Of a stretch of DNA of 64,000 nt, positions 24,263 through 34,628 are shown piece after piece (within the stretch, counting starts at the first letter, position 1; each line of letters begins with the position of its first letter). Location of the stretch: positions 62,001 to 126,000 of the forward strand of contig NZ_FCOU01000003.1 of assembly GCF_900046475.1 (NCBI RefSeq), read 5' to 3'. The notes beneath the pieces were generated by a model that was given only the letters and a program-made list of their open reading frames with translations, was not told the origin of the DNA and searched no databases. Position numbers and translations under genes: made by a program. Origin of the DNA: Collinsella ihumii (lineage in GTDB: Bacteria; Actinomycetota; Coriobacteriia; Coriobacteriales; Coriobacteriaceae).

Positions 24263-25765
24263 TTAAATCATCTTCGCGATGATGTCTTGCTCGGTAAGCT
24301 CGGGACTGCGGAAGAGCTGCCCGTTGATCTTGCCGTCCTTCATGACCAGAATGCGGTCGCACATACCGATGAGCTCCATGATCTCCTCGGAGATGATGAG
24401 GATCGCCTTGTCCTGGTTGCGCATCTCGGCCAGCAGCTGGTAGATGTCGGCCTTGACGCCGATGTCGATACCACGGGTCGGGGAGTCGAGCAGCAGGATG
24501 TCGGACTGCTTGCCCAGCCAGCGGGCCAGAACGACCTTCTGCTTGTTACCGCCGGACAGCGCCGAGACGTACTGGTCGACGCCGACCATCTTGGTGGACA
24601 TGATGTCCGCGTACTTCTTGGCGAACGCCTTGAGGTCCTTCTGCTTCAGGATGAAGCCCATGTCGCGCATCGAGGGCAGCGTGATGTTGTCCTGGATGGT
24701 GTCGTTGATGAGCAGCGACTCGTTGTCGCGGTCCTTGGAGGCGTAGGCGATGGAGTTGCTGATGGCGGCGTTGATGCTGTCGATCGGCGTGCCGTCGCCC
24801 AGCTGAACCGTGCCGGTGCGGTCGTAGGACGCGCCGAACATGGCCTTGCCGACCTCGTGCATACCGCACTCGGACAGGCCGCCGATGCCCAGGATCTCGC
24901 CCTTGTGGAGCTCGAGCGACACGTCGTTCAGCGAACCGGGGACGGAGACGTTCTGCATCATGATGGCGATCTCGCCCTGCGGCTCGGTCGCGTAGTTGGG
25001 GTAGTCGGTACGATAGTAGTTATCGCCCATCTCACGGCCGACCATGAGGGTCTTCAGCTTGTCCTCGTCGACATCGCTGGCGTTGATGGTGGTGATGAAG
25101 TCACCGTCGCGCAGGATGGAGATGCGGTCGGACATCTCCAGGACCTCGGCCATGTCGTGCGAGATGAAGATGACGCAGTGGCCCTTGGCGCGCACGTCGC
25201 GCATGACCTCGAACAGCTTCTCGCGGCCGTCCTGTGACAGGGCCGTGGTGGTCTCGTCAACGACCAGGATCTTCGGGTCGAACCACGTGGACTTCAGGAT
25301 CTCGATGATCTTGCGCTCCTCGAAGTTGTAGTTCTCGATGGGCGCGGTGGCGCGGACCTTGGACAGGCCGAAGCCGTCGAGCAGCTCCTGGGCCTTCTTG
25401 TTCATGGCGGCGGTGTTCTTGATGCCGTGCTTCATGAAGCGGCCCTCGTCGCCGAGGAAGAGGTTCTCGGCCACGGTTAGGCCGTTCAGGGTGCCGAGCT
25501 CCTGGACGATGACGGCCACGCCGTGGTGGTTGCCGTCGACCTGGTTCTTCGGGGCGATCTGCTCGCCGTCGAGGGTGAAGGTACCGCTGCCGATGGGCAG
25601 GATGCCCGTGAGCATGTTGGTGAACGTGGACTTGCCGGAGCCGTTCTCGCCGATCAGGGCGTGAATCTCACCAGCGTAGAAGTCGAGGGACACCTCTTTG
25701 ACAGCGTGCGTGGGGCCGAACTTCTTGTCGATCTTCTCAGCGTGAAGCAACAGTTTGTCTGACAT
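24263..25765 (-). CDS. Sugar ABC transporter ATPase, two fused nucleotide-binding domains (AraG/MglA type)
   Basis: This 500-residue protein has two ATPase domains. Domain 1 (residues 1-245) has Walker A GENGSGKST at 39-47 and Walker B with ILVVDETTTALS, but where the signature LSxGxxQ is expected it reads ENYNFEERKIIEIL. Domain 2 (250-500) lacks a proper Walker A (GGLSECGMHEVG), as is usual for this family, but has an intact signature ALSGGNKQKVVLARWL and LLLDSPTRGID. The divergent first signature is unusual, since MglA/RbsA normally keep one there. It energises the two permeases for arabinose uptake (inference from the operon). Confidence 0.9.
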   Translation of the reverse strand: MSDKLLLHAEKIDKKFGPTHAVKEVSLDFYAGEIHALIGENGSGKSTFTNMLTGILPIGSGTFTLDGEQIAPKNQVDGNHHGVAVIVQELGTLNGLTVAENLFLGDEGRFMKHGIKNTAAMNKKAQELLDGFGLSKVRATAPIENYNFEERKIIEILKSTWFDPKILVVDETTTALSQDGREKLFEVMRDVRAKGHCVIFISHDMAEVLEMSDRISILRDGDFITTINASDVDEDKLKTLMVGREMGDNYYRTDYPNYATEPQGEIAIMMQNVSVPGSLNDVSLELHKGEILGIGGLSECGMHEVGKAMFGASYDRTGTVQLGDGTPIDSINAAISNSIAYASKDRDNESLLINDTIQDNITLPSMRDMGFILKQKDLKAFAKKYADIMSTKMVGVDQYVSALSGGNKQKVVLARWLGKQSDILLLDSPTRGIDIGVKADIYQLLAEMRNQDKAILIISEEIMELIGMCDRILVMKDGKINGQLFRSPELTEQDIIAKMI

Positions 25766-25781
25766 GGTGCGTATCCCTCCT

Positions 25782-26729
25782 TTACTTTACGACAGCGCCC
25801 TTGACGCGCTTGACGGTCAGGGTAACGACGATCAGCAGCGTGGCGCCGGTGACGACGTTGTTGATGGTCGTGGGCATGCCGAGCGCCACGAAGCCGGCGA
25901 ACATCATGGAGATGATGAGCTCGCCGATGACGATGGCGACGACGGGATGACCGTACTTCTTGAAGGCCAGGCCGAAGAACGCGCCCATGAGCGGGGTGAA
26001 GTTCAGGGACTGGGAAAGCATGTTGGTCATCGGGGTCTGAGCGGTGCCGTAGCCGATGTAGAGAACGGCCATGACGCCCACGAAGCCCGAGCACAGGACG
26101 AACGCGATGAACTTGTACTTGTCGACGTCCACGCCCATGTTCTTAGCGGTGAGCTCGTTGGTGCCGATAGCGTTGATGTAGGTACCGACCTTGGTGTACT
26201 TCAGGATGAAGCCGCACAACAGGAACGCGATGAGCGCGAGGATCACGTTGTACGGATAGGAGCCGAACATGTTGTAGTCGGCGTCCAGACGGGTGCCGGC
26301 CCAGTTGGAGGCGAACACGCTGAAGCTCTCATAGATGAGCGACAGGCCCGTGGTGACGATCAGCGACGGAATGCGCAGGACCGTGTAGGCGAGGCCGTTG
26401 AAGAAGCCCAGCAGAATACCGCAGATGATCGGAGCGGCGACGAGGCCCACGATGCCGAACATCTGGCTGAAGCCGATCGAAAGCAGGCAGGAAAGCACGA
26501 GCACGGAGCCGATGGAGAAGTCCCACAGGCCCTGCGTGACGATGAAGTACATGCCGCAGCCGCCGACGGCGTAGATGAGCGCGCTCTGAAGATACGTCAT
26601 GATCTGGGTAGGCGAGCCAAACGTCTCGGGGCGCAGCACCTTGAAGATCGCCCAGCAAATGACCGTGAGGATGACGAGGAAGCCCACGCCAAACCACTGG
26701 CTTTGCTGAAGCTTTTTGATTGCGTCCAT
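25782..26729 (-). CDS. Sugar ABC transporter permease (first of two)
   Basis: This 315-residue BPD_transp_2 permease has about nine membrane helices and family segments LWDFSIGSVLVLSCLLSIGF, GFFNGLAYTVLRIPSLIVTTGL and TYINAIGTNELTAKNMGVDVDKYKFIAF. The start at 26729 follows GGAAGGAGAGG; the upstream in-frame start would add 16 residues without a ribosome-binding site. It is co-transcribed with the lipoprotein gene upstream and the ATPase 16 bases downstream. Confidence 0.9.
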   Translation of the reverse strand: MDAIKKLQQSQWFGVGFLVILTVICWAIFKVLRPETFGSPTQIMTYLQSALIYAVGGCGMYFIVTQGLWDFSIGSVLVLSCLLSIGFSQMFGIVGLVAAPIICGILLGFFNGLAYTVLRIPSLIVTTGLSLIYESFSVFASNWAGTRLDADYNMFGSYPYNVILALIAFLLCGFILKYTKVGTYINAIGTNELTAKNMGVDVDKYKFIAFVLCSGFVGVMAVLYIGYGTAQTPMTNMLSQSLNFTPLMGAFFGLAFKKYGHPVVAIVIGELIISMMFAGFVALGMPTTINNVVTGATLLIVVTLTVKRVKGAVVK

Positions 26730-26829
26730 ACACCTCTCCTTCCAATGGTGATGGCTAGCGTGAAAGCGGGGGGGCAAGCTCCGGTAAGGGAACTTACCCC
26801 CCGCTTCAGGAAGATGGCACGGTGTGCTA

Positions 26830-28041
26830 TTAGCCGTGACGCTCCATAACGTCCTCGATGGACAGCGAAGTGGCGGCGGCGTTGAGGTCGTCGTAGCTCA
26901 TGTCAGCGAGCTCCTTGATCTCATCGTCGTTGTACGGATCGTCGTCGACGAAGTACTTCTCGTAGTTCTCGTACTCGGCCACGGAGGACACGAAGACGTA
27001 CGGGAACTGGATGTCCTTGCCGAACTCGCCCTGGACAGGGACGTAGTCCTCCTTGCCGCGGATGGCGTTGTAGACGAGCAGCAGCGCGTACAGCGGGTCG
27101 CAGAAGTGACCGCCGGACTCGCAGTACATACCACCGGTCTCGAGCTGCTCCTTGAGGTCCTCAAGGAAGTCGGTGGAGGCAACGCGGATGGTGCCGGTGA
27201 GGCCCATGTTGGCGAGCTGGCCGATGGAGCCGACCAGCGGGTCGCCGCCGCCGCCGGCGACGATCAGGGCGTCCATGTCGGGGTTGTTGTTCACGAACTG
27301 CTGCGTGACCTTAGCGCCCTCGGAGGAGGAGGTGTTGGCGTAAACCGGCTCGGTCATGGTCACCGGATCGTCAGCGTGCTCCTTGTTCCACTTGTCGACG
27401 CCGTTCTGGTAGCCGATCCAGCGCTGCTGGAAGGTGGCGTCGCCGACGGTCCAAGCCTCGAGGCAGATGTTGCGAGCGCCCTTCTGGATGCCCTCGAAGG
27501 CATCGGGGTTGTCCATGGTGAGGAGCTCGATGAGCTTCTCGCCGTTGCCGACCTCGTCCTCGTGGACGGCGCCGACGTAGTACTGGGAGTTCTGAGCGGT
27601 GGCGTAGACCTCGGGGCTGTTCTCCTCGCTGATGATGCGATAGAACTGAGCCAGATAGACCATGTTCTGGTCGCAGGTGGAGATAGCGGCCTGCATCTCG
27701 GAGTCAGCGGAGTTGCAGACAACGATGCCCTGGCAGCCAGCGGCGCAGAGGGTCTCGATGGAAGCGGTAACCTGCTCGGAGACGTGACCCTGGTCGACGT
27801 AGGACAGCTCGATGCCGAGGATGCCGGCGGCCTTGTCCAGAATGTTCTTGGACAGGGAGCCCAGAGCGTCCGTGGAGCTCCAGATGGAGACGCCGATCTT
27901 AATCTTCTCGCCGGAGCCGCCGCCGGAACCGGAACCGCCGGCACCGCCGTCATCGCAGCCCGCAAGCGCGCCAGCGGTCAGACCGAGACCGGCCGTAGCT
28001 GCGCTCAACTTGACGAAGTCGCGCCTCGAAACCTCTTTCAT
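26830..28041 (-). CDS. Sugar-binding lipoprotein of the arabinose ABC importer, Tat-type signal
   Basis: This 403-residue Peripla_BP_4 protein begins with a twin-arginine motif (SRRDFVKLS), a hydrophobic stretch and a lipobox LAGC with Cys29. A Gly/Ser linker follows and then the sugar-binding fold (KIKIGVSIWSSTDALGSLSKNILDKAA ... GIVVCNSADSEM ... DALIVAGGGGDPLVGSIGQL). It is expected to be exported folded and anchored to the membrane. As first gene of the operon with araA, araB and araD it is most likely an L-arabinose receptor (inference). A Tat signal on a sugar-binding lipoprotein is less common than Sec. Confidence 0.9.
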   Translation of the reverse strand: MKEVSRRDFVKLSAATAGLGLTAGALAGCDDGGAGGSGSGGGSGEKIKIGVSIWSSTDALGSLSKNILDKAAGILGIELSYVDQGHVSEQVTASIETLCAAGCQGIVVCNSADSEMQAAISTCDQNMVYLAQFYRIISEENSPEVYATAQNSQYYVGAVHEDEVGNGEKLIELLTMDNPDAFEGIQKGARNICLEAWTVGDATFQQRWIGYQNGVDKWNKEHADDPVTMTEPVYANTSSSEGAKVTQQFVNNNPDMDALIVAGGGGDPLVGSIGQLANMGLTGTIRVASTDFLEDLKEQLETGGMYCESGGHFCDPLYALLLVYNAIRGKEDYVPVQGEFGKDIQFPYVFVSSVAEYENYEKYFVDDDPYNDDEIKELADMSYDDLNAAATSLSIEDVMERHG

Positions 28042-28171
28042 GGAATACCCCTTCCATACACCCCAGCGCGCTCTCCCGCACGCCGGAAAACTATAGGCCT
28101 TGCAGCCTGTATGCCTAATGGGCGTCTCCGCCCGATCGGTGAGGATGTTTGCTGAACGAACGCTTAATAAA

Positions 28172-28457
28172 CTTTACCAAACAGTTCACCAAACATCGAC
28201 AAAACATTTATATGACGATGACCGTTTATTGTGGTGGTCCAACCTGTGAACGGTAGCAATCCGTTGGCGAACGGCATTTGAAATTTGCCACTTTAAGGAG
28301 GTCATTTGTTGAACACCTCCGAAAGCATCAGCGATGGATTGCACCGCTCGCGCCATCCGATTACCGGCAAAACTGTTTACCTACCGTTCACAGGAAGCTA
28401 AACGGCTTTCGAACTGTTTGGCTTGATTTGGGAGTACACTGCCAAGTGTTTAGTAAA
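28172..28457. promoter_or_regulatory. Operator-like repeats in the divergent arabinose control region
   Basis: In the 438-base gap between the importer operon and its LacI-type regulator, GAACTGTTTGG or a close variant occurs four times. It is at 28172-28189 (minus orientation, GTGAACTGTTTGGTAAAG), 28369-28382 (AAAACTGTTTACC), 28411-28422 (GAACTGTTTGGC) and 28444-28457 (AAGTGTTTAGTAAA). The clustering on both sides of an AT-rich centre suggests repressor sites that shut both transcripts, possibly by looping. Clear promoters are not seen; the minus strand has a weak TATAAA near 28210. Confidence 0.6.
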
Positions 28458-28479
28458 TGTTTTGTTCTCGGGAGGCCCC

Positions 28480-29496
28480 ATGCCGTCCTCGAAGATAAGC
28501 GTTCGCGAGATCAGCCGCCGGACGGGTTACTCCCCCGCCACCGTCTCCAACGCCCTGAACAACAAGCGCGGCGTGAGCGACCAGACCGCCTCGGAGATCA
28601 GGCGCGTGGCGGCCGACCTCGGGTACCGCCGCACCACGAAGCTCCGCCAGGTCCAGTTCGTCATGGGCCGCAACTCCGGACGCATGCTCGACGAGGGCTC
28701 GTTTCGCGTCGCCGTGGTCAACGGCGTCGAGGAGGAGGCGCGCAACCACGGCCTGACCGTCTCCTACACCACCGTCGAGCTCGCCGACTGCGCGGCGCGC
28801 GAGCACGAGCTCGCCAAGATCATGGGCGACCCGACCTCCGGCATCATCCTGCTCGGCACCGAGATGACGCAAAACGACTACGACCTGTTCGCCCACTGCC
28901 CCGTGCCGCTTGTGCTCGTCGACGGCCAGAGCGACAACCATTTCATCGAGTCGATCCTGTTCTCCAACGAGGGGTCGGCCTACCGCGCCGTGCGCTACCT
29001 CGTGCGCATGGGGCACCGCCAGATCGGCTATCTCGCCGGCAAGCTGCGCATCCGCAACTTCCCGCTGCGCGAGCGTGGCTACGAGCGCGCGCTCGCCGAG
29101 GTCGGCGCGGTGCCGCAGGACAAGTTCCGCGTGTCGCTCGGCACCGACAAGATGGAAAGCGCCTACCGCGACATGCTCGCCTGGCTCAAGACGGATCCCG
29201 AGCTGCCCACGGCGTTTTTCGCCGAGAACGACGCGCTGGCCGTCGGCGCCATGAAGGCGCTTGCCGAATGCGGCTACGACATCCCCGGCGACATCTCCAT
29301 GGTCGGCTTCGACGACGTCGAGTTCGCCAGCATCGTGCACCCGGGGCTGACCTCGGTGCACATCCCCCGCACCGACCTCGGCCGCATCGCGGTGCGCAAG
29401 CTCATCGAGCAGGTCGAGCACCCCAAGGCCTACACCTGCGTCACCCACATGAGCACGACCTTCATCGAGCGCGAGAGCGTCCGCTCTCTGCTATAA
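28480..29496 (+). CDS. LacI-family regulator of the arabinose locus
   Basis: This 338-residue protein has a LacI helix-turn-helix (ISVREISRRTGYSPATVSNALNNKRGVSDQTASEIRRVAADLGYR) and a periplasmic-binding-like effector domain. The latter shows TSGIILLGTEMTQNDYDLF, VRYLVRMGHRQIGYLAG and the family's VGFDDVEFASIVHPGLTSVHIP. It begins at 28480 behind GGGAGG. It is transcribed divergently from the importer/araABD operon, with repeated sites between, so it is probably its repressor, relieved by arabinose or a derivative. It belongs to LacI, not to the GntR-LacI hybrid AraR of Bacillus, because the N-terminal domain is LacI-type. Confidence 0.85.
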   Translation: MPSSKISVREISRRTGYSPATVSNALNNKRGVSDQTASEIRRVAADLGYRRTTKLRQVQFVMGRNSGRMLDEGSFRVAVVNGVEEEARNHGLTVSYTTVELADCAAREHELAKIMGDPTSGIILLGTEMTQNDYDLFAHCPVPLVLVDGQSDNHFIESILFSNEGSAYRAVRYLVRMGHRQIGYLAGKLRIRNFPLRERGYERALAEVGAVPQDKFRVSLGTDKMESAYRDMLAWLKTDPELPTAFFAENDALAVGAMKALAECGYDIPGDISMVGFDDVEFASIVHPGLTSVHIPRTDLGRIAVRKLIEQVEHPKAYTCVTHMSTTFIERESVRSLL

Positions 29497-29511
29497 GGCC
29501 ACGGGGCCCCT

Positions 29512-29579
29512 GTGCAAATCGGGGGACGTACCTTCCGCGTGCATACATGCACGCGGAAGGTACGTCCCCCGATTTGCAC
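29512..29579. repeat. Long perfect hairpin, dispersed family copy A
   Basis: Two perfectly complementary 32-base arms (29512-29543 and 29548-29579) begin GTGCAAATCGGGGG, contain GGACGTACCTTCCGC and enclose loop TACA. It lies between the convergent LacI gene and glmS. The same arm sequence recurs at 38501 and 42744. Confidence 0.85.
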
Positions 29580-29594
29580 TGCCTGCTGGCCGCG

Positions 29595-31442
<1,848 letters not shown>

Positions 31443-31554
31443 AGCCGAATCCTTTCGATTCATCCCGAGGGGGTTTATCACGCCTGACAGCTCATTGTAT
31501 GGGACGCGCACCCGTCTCTCGCTAACTGGTACCTTATGTAACATACCAGTAACG

Positions 31555-31593
31555 TAATGGGTTGGAACGAACCCGTCCCCAAACAACCCATTA
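31555..31593. repeat. Short inverted repeat, copy 2 of a dispersed family
   Basis: TAATGGGTTG (31555-31564) and CAACCCATTA (31584-31593) flank GAACCCGTCCCC. This is the reverse-orientation relative of the element at 18-54. It lies in the glmS/LacI divergent gap. Confidence 0.6.
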
Positions 31594-31604
31594 AAGCGCT
31601 TCAA
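31591..31604 (+). promoter_or_regulatory. LacI-type operator in front of the LacI gene
   Basis: TTAAAGCGCTTCAA is a near-perfect palindrome centred on the AAGCGCTT core typical of LacI/CcpA-family operators. It lies about 15 bases upstream of a TACACT (-10-like, 31617-31622) and 50 bases before the LacI start, where it would cover the -35. Confidence 0.55.
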
Positions 31605-31655
31605 TACCGGTCGTGATACACTGCTCTCGGCACTATGAAACGAAAAGAGGCTCAG

Positions 31656-32735
31656 ATGGCAAAGGTGACGATCGGCGATGTGGCCCGCGAGGCGGGCGTC
31701 GCGCTCGGCACGGTATCCAACGCCCTCAACCATCCCGAAAAGGTGCGGCCCGAAACGCTCAAGGCGGTCAACGACGCCATCAGGCGCCTGGGCTACGCCC
31801 CCAACCAGAGCGCACGCCTGCTCGCAGGCGGCAGAAACCCCACGTTCGGGCTGGTGCTGCCGCGCCTCAGCCACGGCCTGAGCCTACAGATCGCGAGCGG
31901 CGCGAGCGTCGAGGCGAACCGGCAGGGCTACGGCCTGCTTATCGCCAACGCAGACAACGACGAGGCGCTCGAGTCGCGCTACACGCGCTACTTCATGGGC
32001 ACGCAGATGTCCGGCGTGCTCGTGCAGGCGCCCTCCTCAGATGCGGCCCTTCCCGCCGTCCAACCGGGGCGAATCCCCGTGGTCTTCCTCGACGCCATCA
32101 GCGATGAGCCCGGCTTCTTCGTCGCCGCCGACCATCGCGAACAGGGAGCCCTGCTCGCCGATCACGCCATCGGCCTGGGCGCGCAGCGCGTCGCCGTGCT
32201 CGGCCGCGCGGAGTCGCCGCAGGACCGGCGCCGCCTCAACGGCATCTGCTCCATCATGGAGCGCTATCCCGATGTCGCCCTCACCGTGCTCGACAGCGGC
32301 AACGTCGACCTTGCGCTCGATGGCTACGAGCTGGGGCAGGAACTCGCCGCGCTGCCGGCCGCCGAGCGCCCCGATTTCATCATCGGCCTGTCCGACGTGC
32401 TCGCCTGCGGCGCCATCGAGGGCATCGAGGCGGCGGGGCTCGCGGTGCCCGAAGACATCGCGGTGGCCGGCTGCGACGGCAACCCTCTGGCATGGAGCGG
32501 CAGCGTCCCGCTCACCACCTGCGCGCCCACCGGATACGAGCTGGGACGTCGCGGCGTGCATTTCCTGATCGAGCAGATCCAGGCGGCGAAATCGGGCGAG
32601 GCCTACGCCGAGCTGATGGCCGAAAACCATCAGGCCCTGGTGAAGCCCTTCATGCTGACGCGCGCGAGCACCGTCGGGGCGACGCCATTCCAGGTGTCAG
32701 ACGCCATCGGCCTGAACCTCGGCACCTTCCTGTAG
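31656..32735 (+). CDS. LacI-family transcriptional regulator, target unknown
   Basis: This 359-residue protein has a classic N-terminal LacI helix-turn-helix (VTIGDVAREAGVALGTVSNALNHPEKVRPETLKAVNDAIRRLGYAPNQSARLLAGG). The sugar-binding-like core includes FGLVLPRLSHGLSLQIASGA, ADHREQGALLADHAIGLGAQRVAVLG and IAVAGCDGNPLAWSGSVPLTTCAPTGYELGRRGVHFLI. ATG 31656 follows AAGAGG; an upstream in-frame ATG at 31635 is possible. No sugar-metabolism genes adjoin it: glmS is divergent and larE follows. The palindrome at 31591 suggests autoregulation, and it may control glmS or act elsewhere. Confidence 0.85.
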   Translation: MAKVTIGDVAREAGVALGTVSNALNHPEKVRPETLKAVNDAIRRLGYAPNQSARLLAGGRNPTFGLVLPRLSHGLSLQIASGASVEANRQGYGLLIANADNDEALESRYTRYFMGTQMSGVLVQAPSSDAALPAVQPGRIPVVFLDAISDEPGFFVAADHREQGALLADHAIGLGAQRVAVLGRAESPQDRRRLNGICSIMERYPDVALTVLDSGNVDLALDGYELGQELAALPAAERPDFIIGLSDVLACGAIEGIEAAGLAVPEDIAVAGCDGNPLAWSGSVPLTTCAPTGYELGRRGVHFLIEQIQAAKSGEAYAELMAENHQALVKPFMLTRASTVGATPFQVSDAIGLNLGTFL

Positions 32736-32800
32736 CACGGTGCGCATGGGCCGGCATGAAGACGGGTATGACATGCCGCGGACAACGACGAGGAGGACCC

Positions 32801-33601
32801 GTGGAATCTCAACTTGACCAGCTTGTCGCCCTGCTCGACTCCTACGGCCGCGTTTCCGTGGGCTACTCGGGCGGCGTCGACAGCGCGTTTCTCGCCGCCG
32901 TCTGCGCTCGGCACCTGCCCGATCGCGCCGCGCTCATCCATCTGGTGAACCCCTTCATGGGCACACCCGAGCGCGCGGCCTACGAGCGCGACGCCCGGCG
33001 ATTCGGCCTGCCCGTCTTTGAGACCGCCATCGACCCGCTGTCCGTCCCCGAGGTCGCCGCCAACCCCAAGGACCGCTGCTATCACTGCAAGCGCGCCGGC
33101 TTCCGGAGAATCGTCGCCACGGCGCGCGAGCGCGGCTTTGATGTCGTCGTCGACGGCAGCAATGCCGACGATGCGGGCGACTTCCGTCCCGGCATGCGCG
33201 CACTGACCGAACTCGACGTGCGCTCGCCACTCATGGAGACCGGCTGGCACAAAGCCGAGGAGCGCGAGATGCTCAAACGCTGGGGATTCGAGGTGTGGAA
33301 CATGCCGGCGGGCGCCTGCCTGGCGACGCGCATCCCCTGCGGGGAGCCGCTCGATACGGGCAAACTCGAGCTTGTCCGCGCATGCGAGGACGCGCTGCAC
33401 GTCCGCGGCTTGAAGCAGGTCCGCGTCCGCCTCGTGGCCGGCACGGTACGCATCGAGGCGTCTGACGAGGATCTCGCCGAAGCATGCGCGGCAGAAGGCG
33501 CCTCGCTGCCCCAAGGCATCCTCGATTCGCTGCGCGACGCGGGCGCCGCCAGCATCGACCCCGTCTGGCATCACTACGCCCGCGGCAGCATGAACGCCTG
33601 A
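32801..33601 (+). CDS. larE: ATP-dependent sacrificial sulfur transferase LarE
   Basis: This 266-residue PP-loop ATPase has SGGVDS at 23-28, followed by CYHCKR and DGSNADDAGDFRPGMRAL. The segment PAGACLATRIPCGEP contains Cys173 at about the place of the sulfur-donating cysteine of LarE. LarE inserts sulfur into the nickel-pincer cofactor of lactate racemase and related enzymes (family knowledge). No larB, larC or racemase gene is within the window. It starts with GTG at 32801 behind an ideal AGGAGG; an upstream ATG lacks one. Other PP-loop sulfur enzymes are possible but less likely. Confidence 0.8.
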   Translation: MESQLDQLVALLDSYGRVSVGYSGGVDSAFLAAVCARHLPDRAALIHLVNPFMGTPERAAYERDARRFGLPVFETAIDPLSVPEVAANPKDRCYHCKRAGFRRIVATARERGFDVVVDGSNADDAGDFRPGMRALTELDVRSPLMETGWHKAEEREMLKRWGFEVWNMPAGACLATRIPCGEPLDTGKLELVRACEDALHVRGLKQVRVRLVAGTVRIEASDEDLAEACAAEGASLPQGILDSLRDAGAASIDPVWHHYARGSMNA

Positions 33602-33689
33602 TACTTTTATGAGACGGGTCATTTGCCCGCTCGCGCGAGCGTGAATAAGCCGCGCGAAGCAAGCCGCAAGGCCGCTTCGATCCGCCCCG

Positions 33690-34325
33690 CTACAGCCAGC
33701 TGTGAGGCTCCATCACGACCATGCCGCCCGCGATGGCCGTCAGATCGTCATCGTCGAGTTCACCCTGGATCTTGTCCAAATCGTCGATCCCCGAACCGTT
33801 CCATGCGGGCGCCGCAGGCACCCTCTCGGGCTCGGGCGCCGCCCAGCGCTTCACGATGCGAACCTCGTTCGCGCCATCGACGCGCCGGTAGAAGCACTCG
33901 TCCATAAGGCCCTTCACCATCACGATGCCAAGGCCTCCGATCGGTGCCTCCTCGACGCTGTCCGCCTTCAAGGGCCGCGCCGCCGCATAACTGAACGGGT
34001 CGAACGGGACGCCCCAGTCGGTGAGCGTCACCGTAACCGTGTGCGCATCGCCGTCGACGGTCACGGACAGCTCGATATCGCCGACCGACGCGTACGCATA
34101 GGAGGCGACGTTGACGAACAGCTCCTCCACGGCGATGCGGATGTCGTTTTTGACCTTGAGCGGGACACCGTCCACGCGATCGAGCACGGCGACCAGCACA
34201 TCCTGCGCGGTCTCCTCGTTGGCCATCACCGCTTTCAGGCGGCAGCGATCGTGCGCAAGGGACGTGTCGGCAGGAGCGTCCGCGGCGGCATGCGTTGCGT
34301 CGTGCGACAACGAGCTTGCATCCAT
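33690..34325 (-). CDS. Anti-sigma-factor-like ATP-binding protein (HATPase_c_2, RsbW/SpoIIAB type)
   Basis: This 211-residue protein carries a GHKL ATPase domain (residues 30-165). The N-box is KNDIRIAVEELFVNVASYAYAS, the G1 box is DWGVPFDPF and the G2 box is GGLGIVMVKGLMDE. Such kinases bind and phosphorylate STAS anti-anti-sigma proteins; no STAS gene is near. After the domain is a 45-residue tail ending in a stretch that resembles a double-glycine leader (LDDDDLTAIAGG then ten residues), which is unusual. The start at 34325 has AGGAGGG; an alternative ATG at 34373 also has AAGGAG and would add 16 residues. Confidence 0.75.
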   Translation of the reverse strand: MDASSLSHDATHAAADAPADTSLAHDRCRLKAVMANEETAQDVLVAVLDRVDGVPLKVKNDIRIAVEELFVNVASYAYASVGDIELSVTVDGDAHTVTVTLTDWGVPFDPFSYAAARPLKADSVEEAPIGGLGIVMVKGLMDECFYRRVDGANEVRIVKRWAAPEPERVPAAPAWNGSGIDDLDKIQGELDDDDLTAIAGGMVVMEPHSWL

Positions 34326-34628
34326 GGCGGTCCCTCCTGCATAGGGCGCGCGGGCGCCCGATATGTATCCCATGTTCTCCTTCACAAGGATACGTAAAAA
34401 AGCTCCGGCACATCCGACAAAAAGAGCAGAAGGCGCGATTTTGGGAATAAATATCCCGTCCGAAAGGGACCCTAGGCGGCCTTTCTCTCGCCGTGAGGCG
34501 CATTCACTCTCCCATCGCGAGCTTTCACTCCGCTTAACCATGCGGGAACACGGCGCGCGTATAATATGGCAATCGGCTCGGGTATACCCTGATGCCGCAT
34601 GGAGCCAGACGACCGTCGGGGGTATCTC
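34326..34628. other. Divergent control region of the anti-sigma-like gene and LytTR gene
   Basis: The gap holds TATAAT (34560-34565), a perfect -10 for the plus-strand LytTR gene, with only a poor -35 (TTAACC) at a 20-base distance. The AT-rich stretch 34385-34450 may contain the minus-strand promoter. No gene is seen. Confidence 0.45.

Noticed and set aside
31443-31655. glmS ribozyme or riboswitch
   Set aside because: The ribozyme core sequence was looked for upstream of glmS and is not present; only inverted repeats are seen.
31443-31874. N-terminal extension of the glmS frame
   Set aside because: GlmS must begin MCGIVGY because the catalytic cysteine is residue 2. The upstream codons overlap the divergent LacI gene.
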